DNA from: Proteobacteria bacterium ST_bin11
Lineage (GTDB): Bacteria; Pseudomonadota; Gammaproteobacteria; Methylococcales; Methylomonadaceae
Length of the DNA: 64,000 bases
Assembly: GCA_002083615.1 (NCBI GenBank)
Contig: MSXO01000002.1
Location: forward strand, 186,001-250,000
Reading direction: 5' to 3'
Position 1 is the first letter of the stretch. Each line of letters begins with the position of its first letter. A program made the translations under genes and the position numbers. Below the pieces are notes generated by a model that saw only the letters and a program-made list of their open reading frames with translations, was not told the origin of the DNA and did no database searches. Positions 25,910 to 32,674 of the stretch are shown here, one piece after another.

Positions 25910-27069
25910 TGTTTGCTCCTGCTAGGACGTAATTCGTTGCCGGTGGTTTTGCGAGCGCCGTTTTTATCGCTGTTGTGAGGTTCGGAGCTAAGTTCCGGTT
26001 CCGCATGGCTGGCTGCAGGCTGTGCATGTTGTGTAACGGTTTGCGGCAAAGGCATGTACATCATGGGGCTGGATTGGTCATCGTTCAGCATGATTTTATT
26101 AGTGCTGCTGTACAGTTTTTCCTTGGCTTCCAGGTACAAACGCTTACGAGTGATGGCCGGGCTTTTTTCGTATTCCACCAGCAGTTGGTCGAAACGTTCG
26201 GTTTCACCTTTGGCTTTGGCCACTTTCTCTGCTTCATAGGCTTCCGCTTCCTGAATAATCCGAGATGCGGCGCCGCGCGCTTTGGGGATCACTTCGTTAC
26301 TGTAAGCTTCGGCTTCGTTGATCAAGCGTTGCTTGTCTTCTCTGGCACGAATCGCATCTTCAAATGCGCCTTGCACTTCTTCGGGCGGTTGAGCGTCCTG
26401 TAAGTTGACGCTGGCAATACTGATGCCGGCTTTGTAGCCATCCATTGCTTCTTGAATTTGTTCCTTTATTTCAGCGACGATTTGACTGCGGCCTTCGGTT
26501 AATACGAAGTCCATATTGTTGCGACCGATCACCGCGCGTTCCACACTTTCAGTTAATTGCTTCAGTGTGCTTTCGTTGTTTTTTACATTAAACAAATAAT
26601 CGCGAGCGTTATTTATCTGATACTGCACAGCTAGGCGAACGGTAATAATGTTTTCGTCGCTGGTCAGCATTAAAGATTCTTGCGGAATAACAGCTGATTT
26701 ATTGACCCTGCTGGAGTCTGTGTAGCCCACTTCAATGAAGCGTTGCTGTTCGACATTCACGTTGGCGACGCTTTCGATTGGGGCCGGAATGTGCCAATGC
26801 GGACCGGGCAATGTAGTCTCGGAATAGGCTCCGAAGCGGCTTACCACGCCTCGGTTACCTTGGTCCACGATGTACACACCGCTAGCTAGCCAAACGACTG
26901 TTAGCGTGCCGCCGACAGCCGCGGCAATGTTGGTTAAAGAAAACATACTCTTATGATCGTTAAAGAAGTCGCCCGCTTTGGTAGAGACTTGCTTCCATTG
27001 CTTGTCCACTTCCAACTTCCAGTCGGACTGCGGCGTTTGCTTACTGGTATTTTGTTTTTCTGATGACAT
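25906..27069 (-). CDS. hflK: FtsH modulator HflK
   Basis: A 387-residue SPFH protein. I chose ATG 27069 because GAGGAG lies 5 bases upstream; a GTG two codons earlier is possible. The cytoplasmic N-terminus is followed by a membrane segment (SLTNIAAAVGGTLTVVWLASGVYIVD), the SPFH domain (GNRGVVSRFGAYSETTLPGPHWHIPAPIE) and a long helical region (VIPKARGAASRIIQEAEAYEAEKVAKAKGETERF). The tail is Pro/Ser/Asn-rich. It partners HflC, encoded next, and is 50 bases downstream of the sigma factor gene. Confidence 0.96.
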   Translation of the reverse strand: MSSEKQNTSKQTPQSDWKLEVDKQWKQVSTKAGDFFNDHKSMFSLTNIAAAVGGTLTVVWLASGVYIVDQGNRGVVSRFGAYSETTLPGPHWHIPAPIESVANVNVEQQRFIEVGYTDSSRVNKSAVIPQESLMLTSDENIITVRLAVQYQINNARDYLFNVKNNESTLKQLTESVERAVIGRNNMDFVLTEGRSQIVAEIKEQIQEAMDGYKAGISIASVNLQDAQPPEEVQGAFEDAIRAREDKQRLINEAEAYSNEVIPKARGAASRIIQEAEAYEAEKVAKAKGETERFDQLLVEYEKSPAITRKRLYLEAKEKLYSSTNKIMLNDDQSSPMMYMPLPQTVTQHAQPAASHAEPELSSEPHNSDKNGARKTTGNELRPSRSKQ

Positions 27070-27119
27070 AATCACTCCTCTTGTAGTGTTAGCCTGACCT
27101 GGGTCAATGGTTGTTATTG

Positions 27120-28379
27120 TTAGCCATCCTTGGGTTCGAGAAATAGCATAAGGTCAAAGCCAAATTGTTGTTTCAATTTTTTTAAAGCTTCATTTTGAAT
27201 TTGCCTGACTCTCTCCCGAGTAACATGCAACTGATCCGCTACTGCCTGCAACGTCATTTCCGTGTGATCGCGCAGGCCGAAACGCATGGTTAAAATCGCC
27301 GCCTGTTTTTCAGGCAGAGAAGCAACTGCTTTGTCGACATATTGAGCCAGATCCTGATCAATTAGTTCATCGAGTGGCAGACTGAATTGATGCTGCTGCA
27401 TTTTCGCCATCAATTCCAGATTATCGTCATCATCACCTATGGCCGCATCCAATGAATGGGTGGCTTGATAGTAACTGCTGATGGTTTTAATTTCTTGCTC
27501 GGATAAATCGCAAGCAAGTTTTAATTCGGCGATGCTCGGCCAGCGCTCATATTTAAGGTAACAACTGCGCATGGCCTCGAATACGGTTGCGGCTTTTTCA
27601 GCCAAAGCAACGGGTAAACGGACAATTTTTTCTTGTTTCACTATTAGGCGGGATATCGCCTGTCTAATCCAGTAAATAGCATAAGTGGAAAAACAAATGC
27701 CGCGATCTGGATCAAACCTATCAACAGCTTTAATCAACCCAACCAAACCCTCCTGCATCAAGTCTTCAAAGCTCAGATTACTGGTTTTGTATTTGTGCGC
27801 TACGAAAGCCACCAAGCCGGTATTGGCTGAGATCATTTGCTGACGTAAGGTTTTCAATTCGCGTTTGGCTTTGCTCAAGCGCTTTTTAAAGTCCGCACTG
27901 TCTTCGCTGTCTGCACTGAGTACACCGTCCGCTTGCGCTGCGCTGTCCATCAAAAATACCGGTAACAAGTGCAGGCTGTACAACAGACGATTCACTGAGC
28001 GGGCTACCAAGGACTGTTGTGCAAACTCGGATCCAGAAAGTTGTACAACATTGTCAGCTTGTACAACTTTCTCCTGTCCGTTATTCTCACCGTAAAACCC
28101 GGTATTGTTTTTCTTAGCCGCCTGGCTATTGACCATCAGTTGCAGCAGCCTTTTGAAATCCTCTGAGTTTTTAGCGACTATCAAATCCGAACAATCCACA
28201 CCGGAATTTAGGTCGTGCAAAAATCTGTTGATTATCAAAGCGTTGGTTTGCTTATTTTCCAGCAACAACGCTAATAAGGTCTGCCTGGCCTGTTCGACTT
28301 GAACGGCAAGTGAGTTGGGTTGGGATTCTGTTACCGAATCCATCTCGCTATCGATTGGCAATGTGGCTAAGTTGGACAT
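27120..28379 (-). CDS. Sigma-70 family RNA polymerase sigma factor (RpoD/RpoS-like, group 2 or 3)
   Basis: A 419-residue alternative sigma factor starting at ATG 28379 (MSNLATLP); the frame also contains a TTG two codons earlier. Region 2 is intact (ANTGLVAFVAHKYKTSNLSFEDLMQEGLVGLIKAVDRFDPDRGICFSTYAIYWIRQAISR), followed by region 3 and a region 4 helix-turn-helix (LPEKQAAILTMRFGLRDHTEMTLQAVADQLHVTRERVRQIQNEAL). The N-terminal 170 residues are poorly conserved and include a linker (residues about 103-118) whose DNA is a large palindrome. It is the first gene of the unit with hflK-hflC-ftsH, and diverges from the LitR/CarH-like gene 91 bases away. It is clearly not the housekeeping RpoD (too short, no 1.1 domain). 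Confidence 0.93.
   Translation of the reverse strand: MSNLATLPIDSEMDSVTESQPNSLAVQVEQARQTLLALLLENKQTNALIINRFLHDLNSGVDCSDLIVAKNSEDFKRLLQLMVNSQAAKKNNTGFYGENNGQEKVVQADNVVQLSGSEFAQQSLVARSVNRLLYSLHLLPVFLMDSAAQADGVLSADSEDSADFKKRLSKAKRELKTLRQQMISANTGLVAFVAHKYKTSNLSFEDLMQEGLVGLIKAVDRFDPDRGICFSTYAIYWIRQAISRLIVKQEKIVRLPVALAEKAATVFEAMRSCYLKYERWPSIAELKLACDLSEQEIKTISSYYQATHSLDAAIGDDDDNLELMAKMQQHQFSLPLDELIDQDLAQYVDKAVASLPEKQAAILTMRFGLRDHTEMTLQAVADQLHVTRERVRQIQNEALKKLKQQFGFDLMLFLEPKDG
28035..28072. promoter_or_regulatory. Perfect inverted repeat inside the sigma gene with a LitR-type operator
   Basis: Arms 28035-28048 and 28059-28072 are a perfect 14-bp inverted repeat with a 10-base centre. Within it, TGTACA (28042-28047), 12 bases, then TGTACA (28060-28065) match exactly the pattern T(G/A)TACA-N12-TGTA(C/T)A that I recall for LitR-family regulators in Pseudomonas. 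It lies about 310 bases inside the sigma gene, in a poorly conserved linker, so it could be a roadblock or looping operator, or an mRNA hairpin. Confidence 0.6.
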
Positions 28380-28406
28380 AATCAATTCGCTTGGTTATTT
28401 AAGTTG

Positions 28407-28435
28407 TTGGCAAATAACTTACTAGAATGTAGAAT
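28407..28435 (+). promoter_or_regulatory. Putative sigma-70 promoter of the LitR/CarH-like gene
   Basis: TTGGCA (28407-28412) and TAGAAT (28430-28435) are each a 5/6 match to -35 and -10 consensus and are separated by 17 bases. Transcription would begin near 28442, leaving a leader of about 29 bases. The operator at 28454-28477 then lies just downstream of the start point. Confidence 0.6.
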
Positions 28436-28444
28436 GTTTGTCAA
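28416..28444 (-). promoter_or_regulatory. Putative promoter of the sigma-hflKC-ftsH unit
   Basis: On the minus strand a perfect -35 TTGACA (28444-28439) is followed after 17 bases by a weak -10, TAAGTT (28421-28416). It overlaps the divergent litR promoter almost completely, so the two would compete or be coregulated. Confidence 0.45.
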
Positions 28445-28453
28445 AGTATTTTC

Positions 28454-28477
28454 TATACAAAAGTTGAACAATGTACT
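28454..28477. promoter_or_regulatory. LitR/CarH-type operator overlapping the start codon of its own gene
   Basis: TATACA (28454-28459), exactly 12 bases, then TGTACT (28472-28477) agrees at 11 of 12 positions with T(G/A)TACA-N12-TGTA(C/T)A. The right half begins on the T of the regulator ATG (28471). Binding here would block transcription of the regulator itself; the site is also 10 bases upstream of the -35 of the divergent sigma promoter. Confidence 0.6.
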
Positions 28478-29373
28478 CAATTAAAGCGATCACCTCCTTA
28501 ACCGGATTAACAGCGGAAACACTAAGAGCCTGGGAACGTCGCTACGCCTGCATCATGCCGGCGCGGAACGGTACTGGGCGGCGTTTCTATTCTCAACAGG
28601 ATTTGGAAAAATTGACGCTATTGGTCAATCTAACCGGAAAAGGCCATCCTATAGGTAAGCTGGCTACCCTGGACAATCAGCAACTACAAGACTTCCAGAA
28701 ACAAGTCAGTACCAACCTGACCACAGAACAGTCGCCACTGTTGGCGCAGATCATCGATTCGCTAAAACAATATCGAATCGAACGGTGTGAACAATTGCTC
28801 AAGAAGGCTCTGATCGCTGCAGAGCCATTGGACTACGCCAGAGACATTTTGTTGCCTGCCTTGCAGGCGGTGGGCGAACTTTGGCACGACGGAAAATTGA
28901 ACATTGCGCAGGAACATATGTTTTCCGGCTGTATCAAGCGGATTGTGTTGAGTATGGTGAACAACTTGCACCACCACTCTAAAAACAACCCGGGCATGCT
29001 GTTTGCCACTCCGAGCGGCGACCCGCATGAGTTTGGAATTTTGGTAAGCTGCTTGATAGCCGCCAACCAGGGTTACAACTGTTACTATTTGGGTGCGGAC
29101 CTGCCGGCCAAAGATATTATCGAGGCCAGTCAACACCTGAAGCCGGATGTGATTGTCATGGGAATGGTAAAGACACCGCCAGAGCAAGTAACTATCGACG
29201 AGTTGCAACTCATAATGGATTCGGTTGACGGCGTCACAACCAAACTTTGGTTAGGCGGGAGCGGGGCATATTTTTACTATACCCAATTGCAAAATGAATT
29301 AAGCAACTGCGAACTGATTACCGATATTGATCATTTCAATGCTAAAGCCCAGCAACAACAGTTGTCCGGCTGA
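28471..29373 (+). CDS. litR: MerR-family regulator with B12-binding domain (LitR/CarH-type photoreceptor)
   Basis: A 300-residue DNA-binding repressor candidate. The N-terminal MerR helix-turn-helix is MYSIKAITSLTGLTAETLRAWERRYACIMPARNGTGRRFY (1-40). Residues about 90-170 are the helical cap with Trp 138, nine residues, then Glu 148-His 149 (W-x9-EH), the adenosylcobalamin signature of CarH. The Rossmann B12 domain has DPHEFG (184-189) with His 186 as the expected cobalt ligand, and LGADLP and LWLGGSGAYF later. CarH/LitR proteins bind AdoB12 in the dark, repress, and release DNA when light breaks the Co-C bond. Divergent from the sigma factor operon; probably autoregulated. Confidence 0.9.
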   Translation: MYSIKAITSLTGLTAETLRAWERRYACIMPARNGTGRRFYSQQDLEKLTLLVNLTGKGHPIGKLATLDNQQLQDFQKQVSTNLTTEQSPLLAQIIDSLKQYRIERCEQLLKKALIAAEPLDYARDILLPALQAVGELWHDGKLNIAQEHMFSGCIKRIVLSMVNNLHHHSKNNPGMLFATPSGDPHEFGILVSCLIAANQGYNCYYLGADLPAKDIIEASQHLKPDVIVMGMVKTPPEQVTIDELQLIMDSVDGVTTKLWLGGSGAYFYYTQLQNELSNCELITDIDHFNAKAQQQQLSG

Positions 29374-29414
29374 TCAATAACCCTGCTGTTATCTTCGCGA
29401 TTGCACTGCGACTG

Positions 29415-29437
29415 CGTTTGACGGTAACGGTCAAACG
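29415..29437 (+). terminator. Weak terminator-like hairpin after litR
   Basis: CGTTTGAC (29415-29422) and GTCAAACG (29430-29437) form a perfect 8-bp stem with a 7-base loop, 42 bases after the litR stop. No T-run follows, so it is at best a weak intrinsic terminator or an RNA processing stem. Confidence 0.35.
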
Positions 29438-29583
29438 AAAGCGCAGCCACTGGTTAATGTTTGATCGAAAAAGACAGCGTTTGACGAATCAAGACGTTCT
29501 GGCCTTTAGCGCCGTCTGGTTTCTTTAGGGAGCAATGCCGGTTGTTTCTTGATTTCGTTATTGATTTTTTGCGATTTATTCAT
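29431..29583 (-). CDS. Possible 50-residue basic peptide
   Basis: The frame starts MNKSQKINNEIKKQPALLPKE, which resembles the start of small Lys-rich proteins common in aquatic gammaproteobacteria, with GGAG 8 bases upstream of the ATG. The second half (GQNVLIRQTLSFSIKTLTSGCAFV) does not continue the Lys/Ala-rich pattern I would expect, so the gene may be a frameshifted remnant. No function can be assigned. Confidence 0.25.
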
Positions 29584-29943
29584 GATGTCGGCTCCAGGGT
29601 GGGTGCTGATTTTTTCAGACAAACCATCCCAATAATGCCAGTATCTCAGTGCATAGCAACGACTCTAAACAAGCCGGCAGCAAACTAATACAGCTATGCG
29701 GTGCAACGACTTGCCCCGGTTTGGGTGTGTAGGGTTTTTTGGTCGGTAGCGCCTCCTAAGCGCAAAACGGTAATTAGACCTAGACACGCTTGATTTTGGT
29801 GCTTGCTAGTCTAGAAACCCAGTGAAAACAGAAGACCGGCGTCCGGCGGGCGCGAGAATGACAATTTCTTGGAAGTTCGCCATAATCGAGGAACGCGCGG
29901 TTTTTATCCTTAAATCTTTCCGGAGCTTTCGCCCTTTCAAGCT

Positions 29944-30744
29944 ATGAACGAGATTACTTACGACATTGATAGTTTAGTGATCGCCGGCGTACTGCTGGGG
30001 TCCATGGCGGTCACAATTGAGGTGGGTTATCGCTTGGGTTTACGGATTAAGCCCAAGGTAGACGAGGATTTCAAAGCCCATGTGAATGCCACTTCCGGGT
30101 CTTTACTCGGTATTCTGGCATTGTTGCTGGGGTTCACGTTCTCGCTGGCCTTACAGCGTTATGACAGTCGCAGCGAGGCGGTCGTTGACGAAGCCAACGC
30201 CATTGGCACCGCCTACTTGCGCGCGCAGTTATTGCCGACAGGGGTGCGTGAAGAAGTAATGCGCTTGACGCGCGACTATTTGGATTTGCGGGTGAGGACC
30301 GGCTACGTCGATCTAACCCAGCATGGGCAGCGGGAAGCCCTAATCGCGGAGGCCGGACGTATGCAAACAAAACTTTGGGATTACGCCCGGCAAGCTAATG
30401 AACAGGCGCCGAGTCCGGTGACCACTGGTTTGTTTATACCTGCCTTGAATGAGCTGATAGACAACTTTGGGAAGCGCGATGCAGAAGTGAAACGCCATGT
30501 GCCCGAATTAGTGCTGGCCTTGTTGTATATCACCTTTGTAATTAGCGGCGCCTTAGTCGGCTATACCAACGGTTTAGCCGGGCATCGCACATCCTTCGTT
30601 ACCTATGTGATGGTCTGGTTGATTGTGGTAATGGTGTTCATCATTCTGGATTTAGACCGGCCGTATCGCGGCATAATCCGGGTTAGTCAGCAGAGCATGA
30701 TCGACTTGCAGACCACTATTCGCGACAGCGGAAGCCTAAGGTAG
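29944..30744 (+). CDS. DUF4239 (bestrophin-like) membrane protein
   Basis: A 266-residue protein with four membrane segments: residues about 11-30, the GSLLGILALLLGFTFSLALQRYDSRSEAVVDEANAIGTAYLRAQLLP region at about 50-95 that typifies DUF4239, and a C-terminal pair (LVLALLYITFVISGALVGY, SFVTYVMVWLIVVMVFIILDLDRPYRG). The DLDRPYRG motif is characteristic of the family. DUF4239 is related to bestrophin-like channels; the function is not known. The SRPBCC gene follows after 38 bases. Confidence 0.88.
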   Translation: MNEITYDIDSLVIAGVLLGSMAVTIEVGYRLGLRIKPKVDEDFKAHVNATSGSLLGILALLLGFTFSLALQRYDSRSEAVVDEANAIGTAYLRAQLLPTGVREEVMRLTRDYLDLRVRTGYVDLTQHGQREALIAEAGRMQTKLWDYARQANEQAPSPVTTGLFIPALNELIDNFGKRDAEVKRHVPELVLALLYITFVISGALVGYTNGLAGHRTSFVTYVMVWLIVVMVFIILDLDRPYRGIIRVSQQSMIDLQTTIRDSGSLR

Positions 30745-30782
30745 TGGGCATTTGCGCTTTTTAACCAGCGGAGAATTTCGCC

Positions 30783-31316
30783 ATGTTGAACATTATCCTG
30801 ATCTTCGTTGCTGTGGTCGCGCTGATTATTCTGGTTTTTGCCAGCAGACAGCCGGATACTTTTCAGGTTTCACGGTCCATCAGTATGGCCGCGCCGCCGG
30901 CAACGGTTTTTACCCAAATTAACGATTTGCAGAACTGGCAGGCTTGGTCGCCTTGGGCCAAGCTAGACCCCAATGCTAAACACAGCTTTTCAGGGCCGCA
31001 AGCCGGCGCCGGCGCCAACATGAGTTGGGCCGGCAACAACAAAGTAGGCGAGGGTAGTATGACCATAGTCGAGAGTCTCCCGCACGACTTGATCCGTTTA
31101 AAATTGGATTTTCTTAAACCCTTTAAAGCCAGCAACACCGCCGAGTTTAGCTTCAAATCCGCAGGGGAAAATACCATAGTGGTTTGGAGCATGTCCGGCA
31201 AAAATAACCCCATCGGTAAACTCATGAGCTTGATCATGAATTGCGACAAAGTGCTGGGCTGCCAGTTTGAACAGGGCTTATCGGCTATCAAACAGATAGT
31301 GGAAGAGGCCGGTTAG
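30783..31316 (+). CDS. SRPBCC family protein with N-terminal membrane anchor
   Basis: A 177-residue protein. An N-terminal hydrophobic helix (LNIILIFVAVVALIILVFA) is followed by an SRPBCC/polyketide cyclase-like domain (FQVSRSISMAAPPATVFTQINDLQNWQAWSPWAKLDPNAKHSFSGPQAGAGANMSWAGN). The pattern is typical of the many SRPBCC proteins of unknown ligand. It is probably cotranscribed with the DUF4239 gene. Confidence 0.88.
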   Translation: MLNIILIFVAVVALIILVFASRQPDTFQVSRSISMAAPPATVFTQINDLQNWQAWSPWAKLDPNAKHSFSGPQAGAGANMSWAGNNKVGEGSMTIVESLPHDLIRLKLDFLKPFKASNTAEFSFKSAGENTIVVWSMSGKNNPIGKLMSLIMNCDKVLGCQFEQGLSAIKQIVEEAG

Positions 31317-31373
31317 ATTGGATCGAACTTGGCACTAAATAGAGGCCAATAAGGCCGCATCGGCGATAACGCG

Positions 31374-31607
31374 CTAATCTTCGGTTTCTGCCCACGAACC
31401 CTGCAAATAAAGTGCCTCAACCTTCTGCCTTGCCCAGGGCGTCTTGCGCAAAAACTTCAGACTTGAGGTAATACTGGGATCTTTGGCGAAGCAATTGATG
31501 TCTATGCGTTCGGCCAATTCCTCCCAGCCGTATTTTTCCACCAAACGGGTCAACAGTGTTTCCAGGGTGATGCCGTGCAGTGGATCTTGCCTGCCGGGTT
31601 TAGGCAT
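31374..31607 (-). CDS. VF530-family DNA-binding protein (DUF2132)
   Basis: A 77-residue small protein with the compact VF530 fold signature: DPLHGITLETLLTRLVEKYGWEELAERIDINCFAKDPSITSSLKFLRKTPWARQKVEALYL. Members are described as double-stranded DNA-binding proteins of unknown role. The start overlaps the end of the RRM gene by 8 bases, so the two are coupled on one transcript. Confidence 0.9.
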   Translation of the reverse strand: MPKPGRQDPLHGITLETLLTRLVEKYGWEELAERIDINCFAKDPSITSSLKFLRKTPWARQKVEALYLQGSWAETED

Positions 31608-31863
31608 CAGCCGCTTCCCCCGGGTTGGTCTCGGCCTTTTTCACACGAATGCGATTGCCGTCCATTTCCAGACCGTTCAGGGTTTTGATAGCGGCCTTGG
31701 CTTCGCCGGCTTTGGGCATTTCCACAAAGCCGAAGCCTTTCGAGCTGTTGGTATCTTTGTCCATCACCAGTGAACAGGATTGCACACTGCCGTGTTCCGC
31801 GAACATGTCCCGCAATTCGGTTTCGGTGGTGGTGCGAGGAAGATTGCGTATCAGTAGTTTCAT
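31600..31863 (-). CDS. RNA recognition motif (RRM) protein
   Basis: An 87-residue single-RRM protein. RNP2 is LLIRNL (residues 3-8) and RNP1 is SKGFGFVEM (about 41-49), with the helix KAGEAKAAIKTLNGLEMDGNRIRVKKAE. Bacterial proteins of this type (Rbp) bind single-stranded RNA and are often cold or stress induced. It is the first gene of a two-gene unit with the VF530 gene. Confidence 0.95.
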   Translation of the reverse strand: MKLLIRNLPRTTTETELRDMFAEHGSVQSCSLVMDKDTNSSKGFGFVEMPKAGEAKAAIKTLNGLEMDGNRIRVKKAETNPGEAADA

Positions 31864-32118
31864 GGATTGCCTTGTCTAGGTTTAGAGTTCGCAACTATAC
31901 AACTTATCGGATTCGGCTTTTTTGCTAAATATCTGCTGTGCTGGGATCGATTTGGGTTTTGTTGGTTAAACGACAATCATTCGGCTAGCCAACCCGCAAT
32001 GATACGCTCCGTTTTCACGTAAGCCTGACAATTAGCCGCGTGCCGCGGATTCATAAAGTGCTTGTTGCCGTGGTGCGATTATTGCTGCAATCTGGTTTTC
32101 CATCACCGGATAGATACT

Positions 32119-32526
32119 ATGCGCTACGAACCTTACCAAGAAGAATATGATGCGGCTCAATCCATGACCGATGCAGATCTGTTGGAATATTTTATGTATC
32201 GCATCGTGGAAATGGACGAAGTTTGGGGCTTGAAAGAAAGCCGGCAATGGATTTTACGGATGGTAGACGGCCATGAAACCTTACCGGTTTGGCCTTACCG
32301 GCGCTACGCCGACGAGGCGGCGGTCGGCGAGTGGGAAAACATGATCGGCATCGCGGAGACGCTGGATTTTTTTATGTATCAAATCTTAAACAAACTAACG
32401 GCACAAGGCGTGTTGGTGGAAATTATGCCCAGAAAAGCCGCCGCCGGCTGCCTGATCAGCCCGCAACGGTTGTTTAGTTTTCTGGAAGGGATGCGCGAAT
32501 CGCGCGACTTTGTGCTGGACGATTAG
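32119..32526 (+). CDS. DUF2750-like protein
   Basis: A 135-residue soluble acidic protein starting at ATG 32119 (MRYEPYQEEYDAAQSM). An upstream extension to 32062 is open but rich in Cys/His with no ribosome site. The pattern VWGLKESRQWILRMVDGHETLPVWPYRRYADEAAVGEWENM followed by VEIMPRKAAAGCLISPQRLFSFLE matches what I know of DUF2750, an immunity-like family of unknown function. It is an isolated gene. Confidence 0.65.
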   Translation: MRYEPYQEEYDAAQSMTDADLLEYFMYRIVEMDEVWGLKESRQWILRMVDGHETLPVWPYRRYADEAAVGEWENMIGIAETLDFFMYQILNKLTAQGVLVEIMPRKAAAGCLISPQRLFSFLEGMRESRDFVLDD

Positions 32527-32645
32527 CGCTGTCGCTTGCAGCAAATCCATTTCGGCAACGTGCTATTGGCGTCGATTGAATAGTCACCCGCTAAAACCGC
32601 GTGGGTGCGCAGTCCAGCCCCGAGCTGTTTAAAATGTTAGAGTAA

Positions 32646-32671
32646 ACCCCTAATAATCTGTCATTAGGGGT
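32646..32671 (+). promoter_or_regulatory. Hairpin that buries the copA ribosome binding site
   Basis: ACCCCTAAT (32646-32654) and ATTAGGGGT (32663-32671) are perfect 9-bp complementary arms around an 8-base loop. The right arm contains the only Shine-Dalgarno-like sequence (AGGGG), 4 bases upstream of the copA ATG at 32675. In the mRNA the stem would hide the ribosome site; at the DNA level it could be a regulator palindrome. Confidence 0.6.
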
Positions 32672-32674
32672 GTT

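Larger units (their letters stand above)
29374..29943 (+). other. Intergenic region after litR
   Basis: A 570-base gap with no clear gene. It holds an 8-bp-arm inverted repeat (29415-29437), a possible 50-residue minus-strand frame (29431-29583) and a GC-rich patch near 29840-29860 upstream of the DUF4239 gene. No tRNA or repeat array is visible. Confidence 0.5.
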
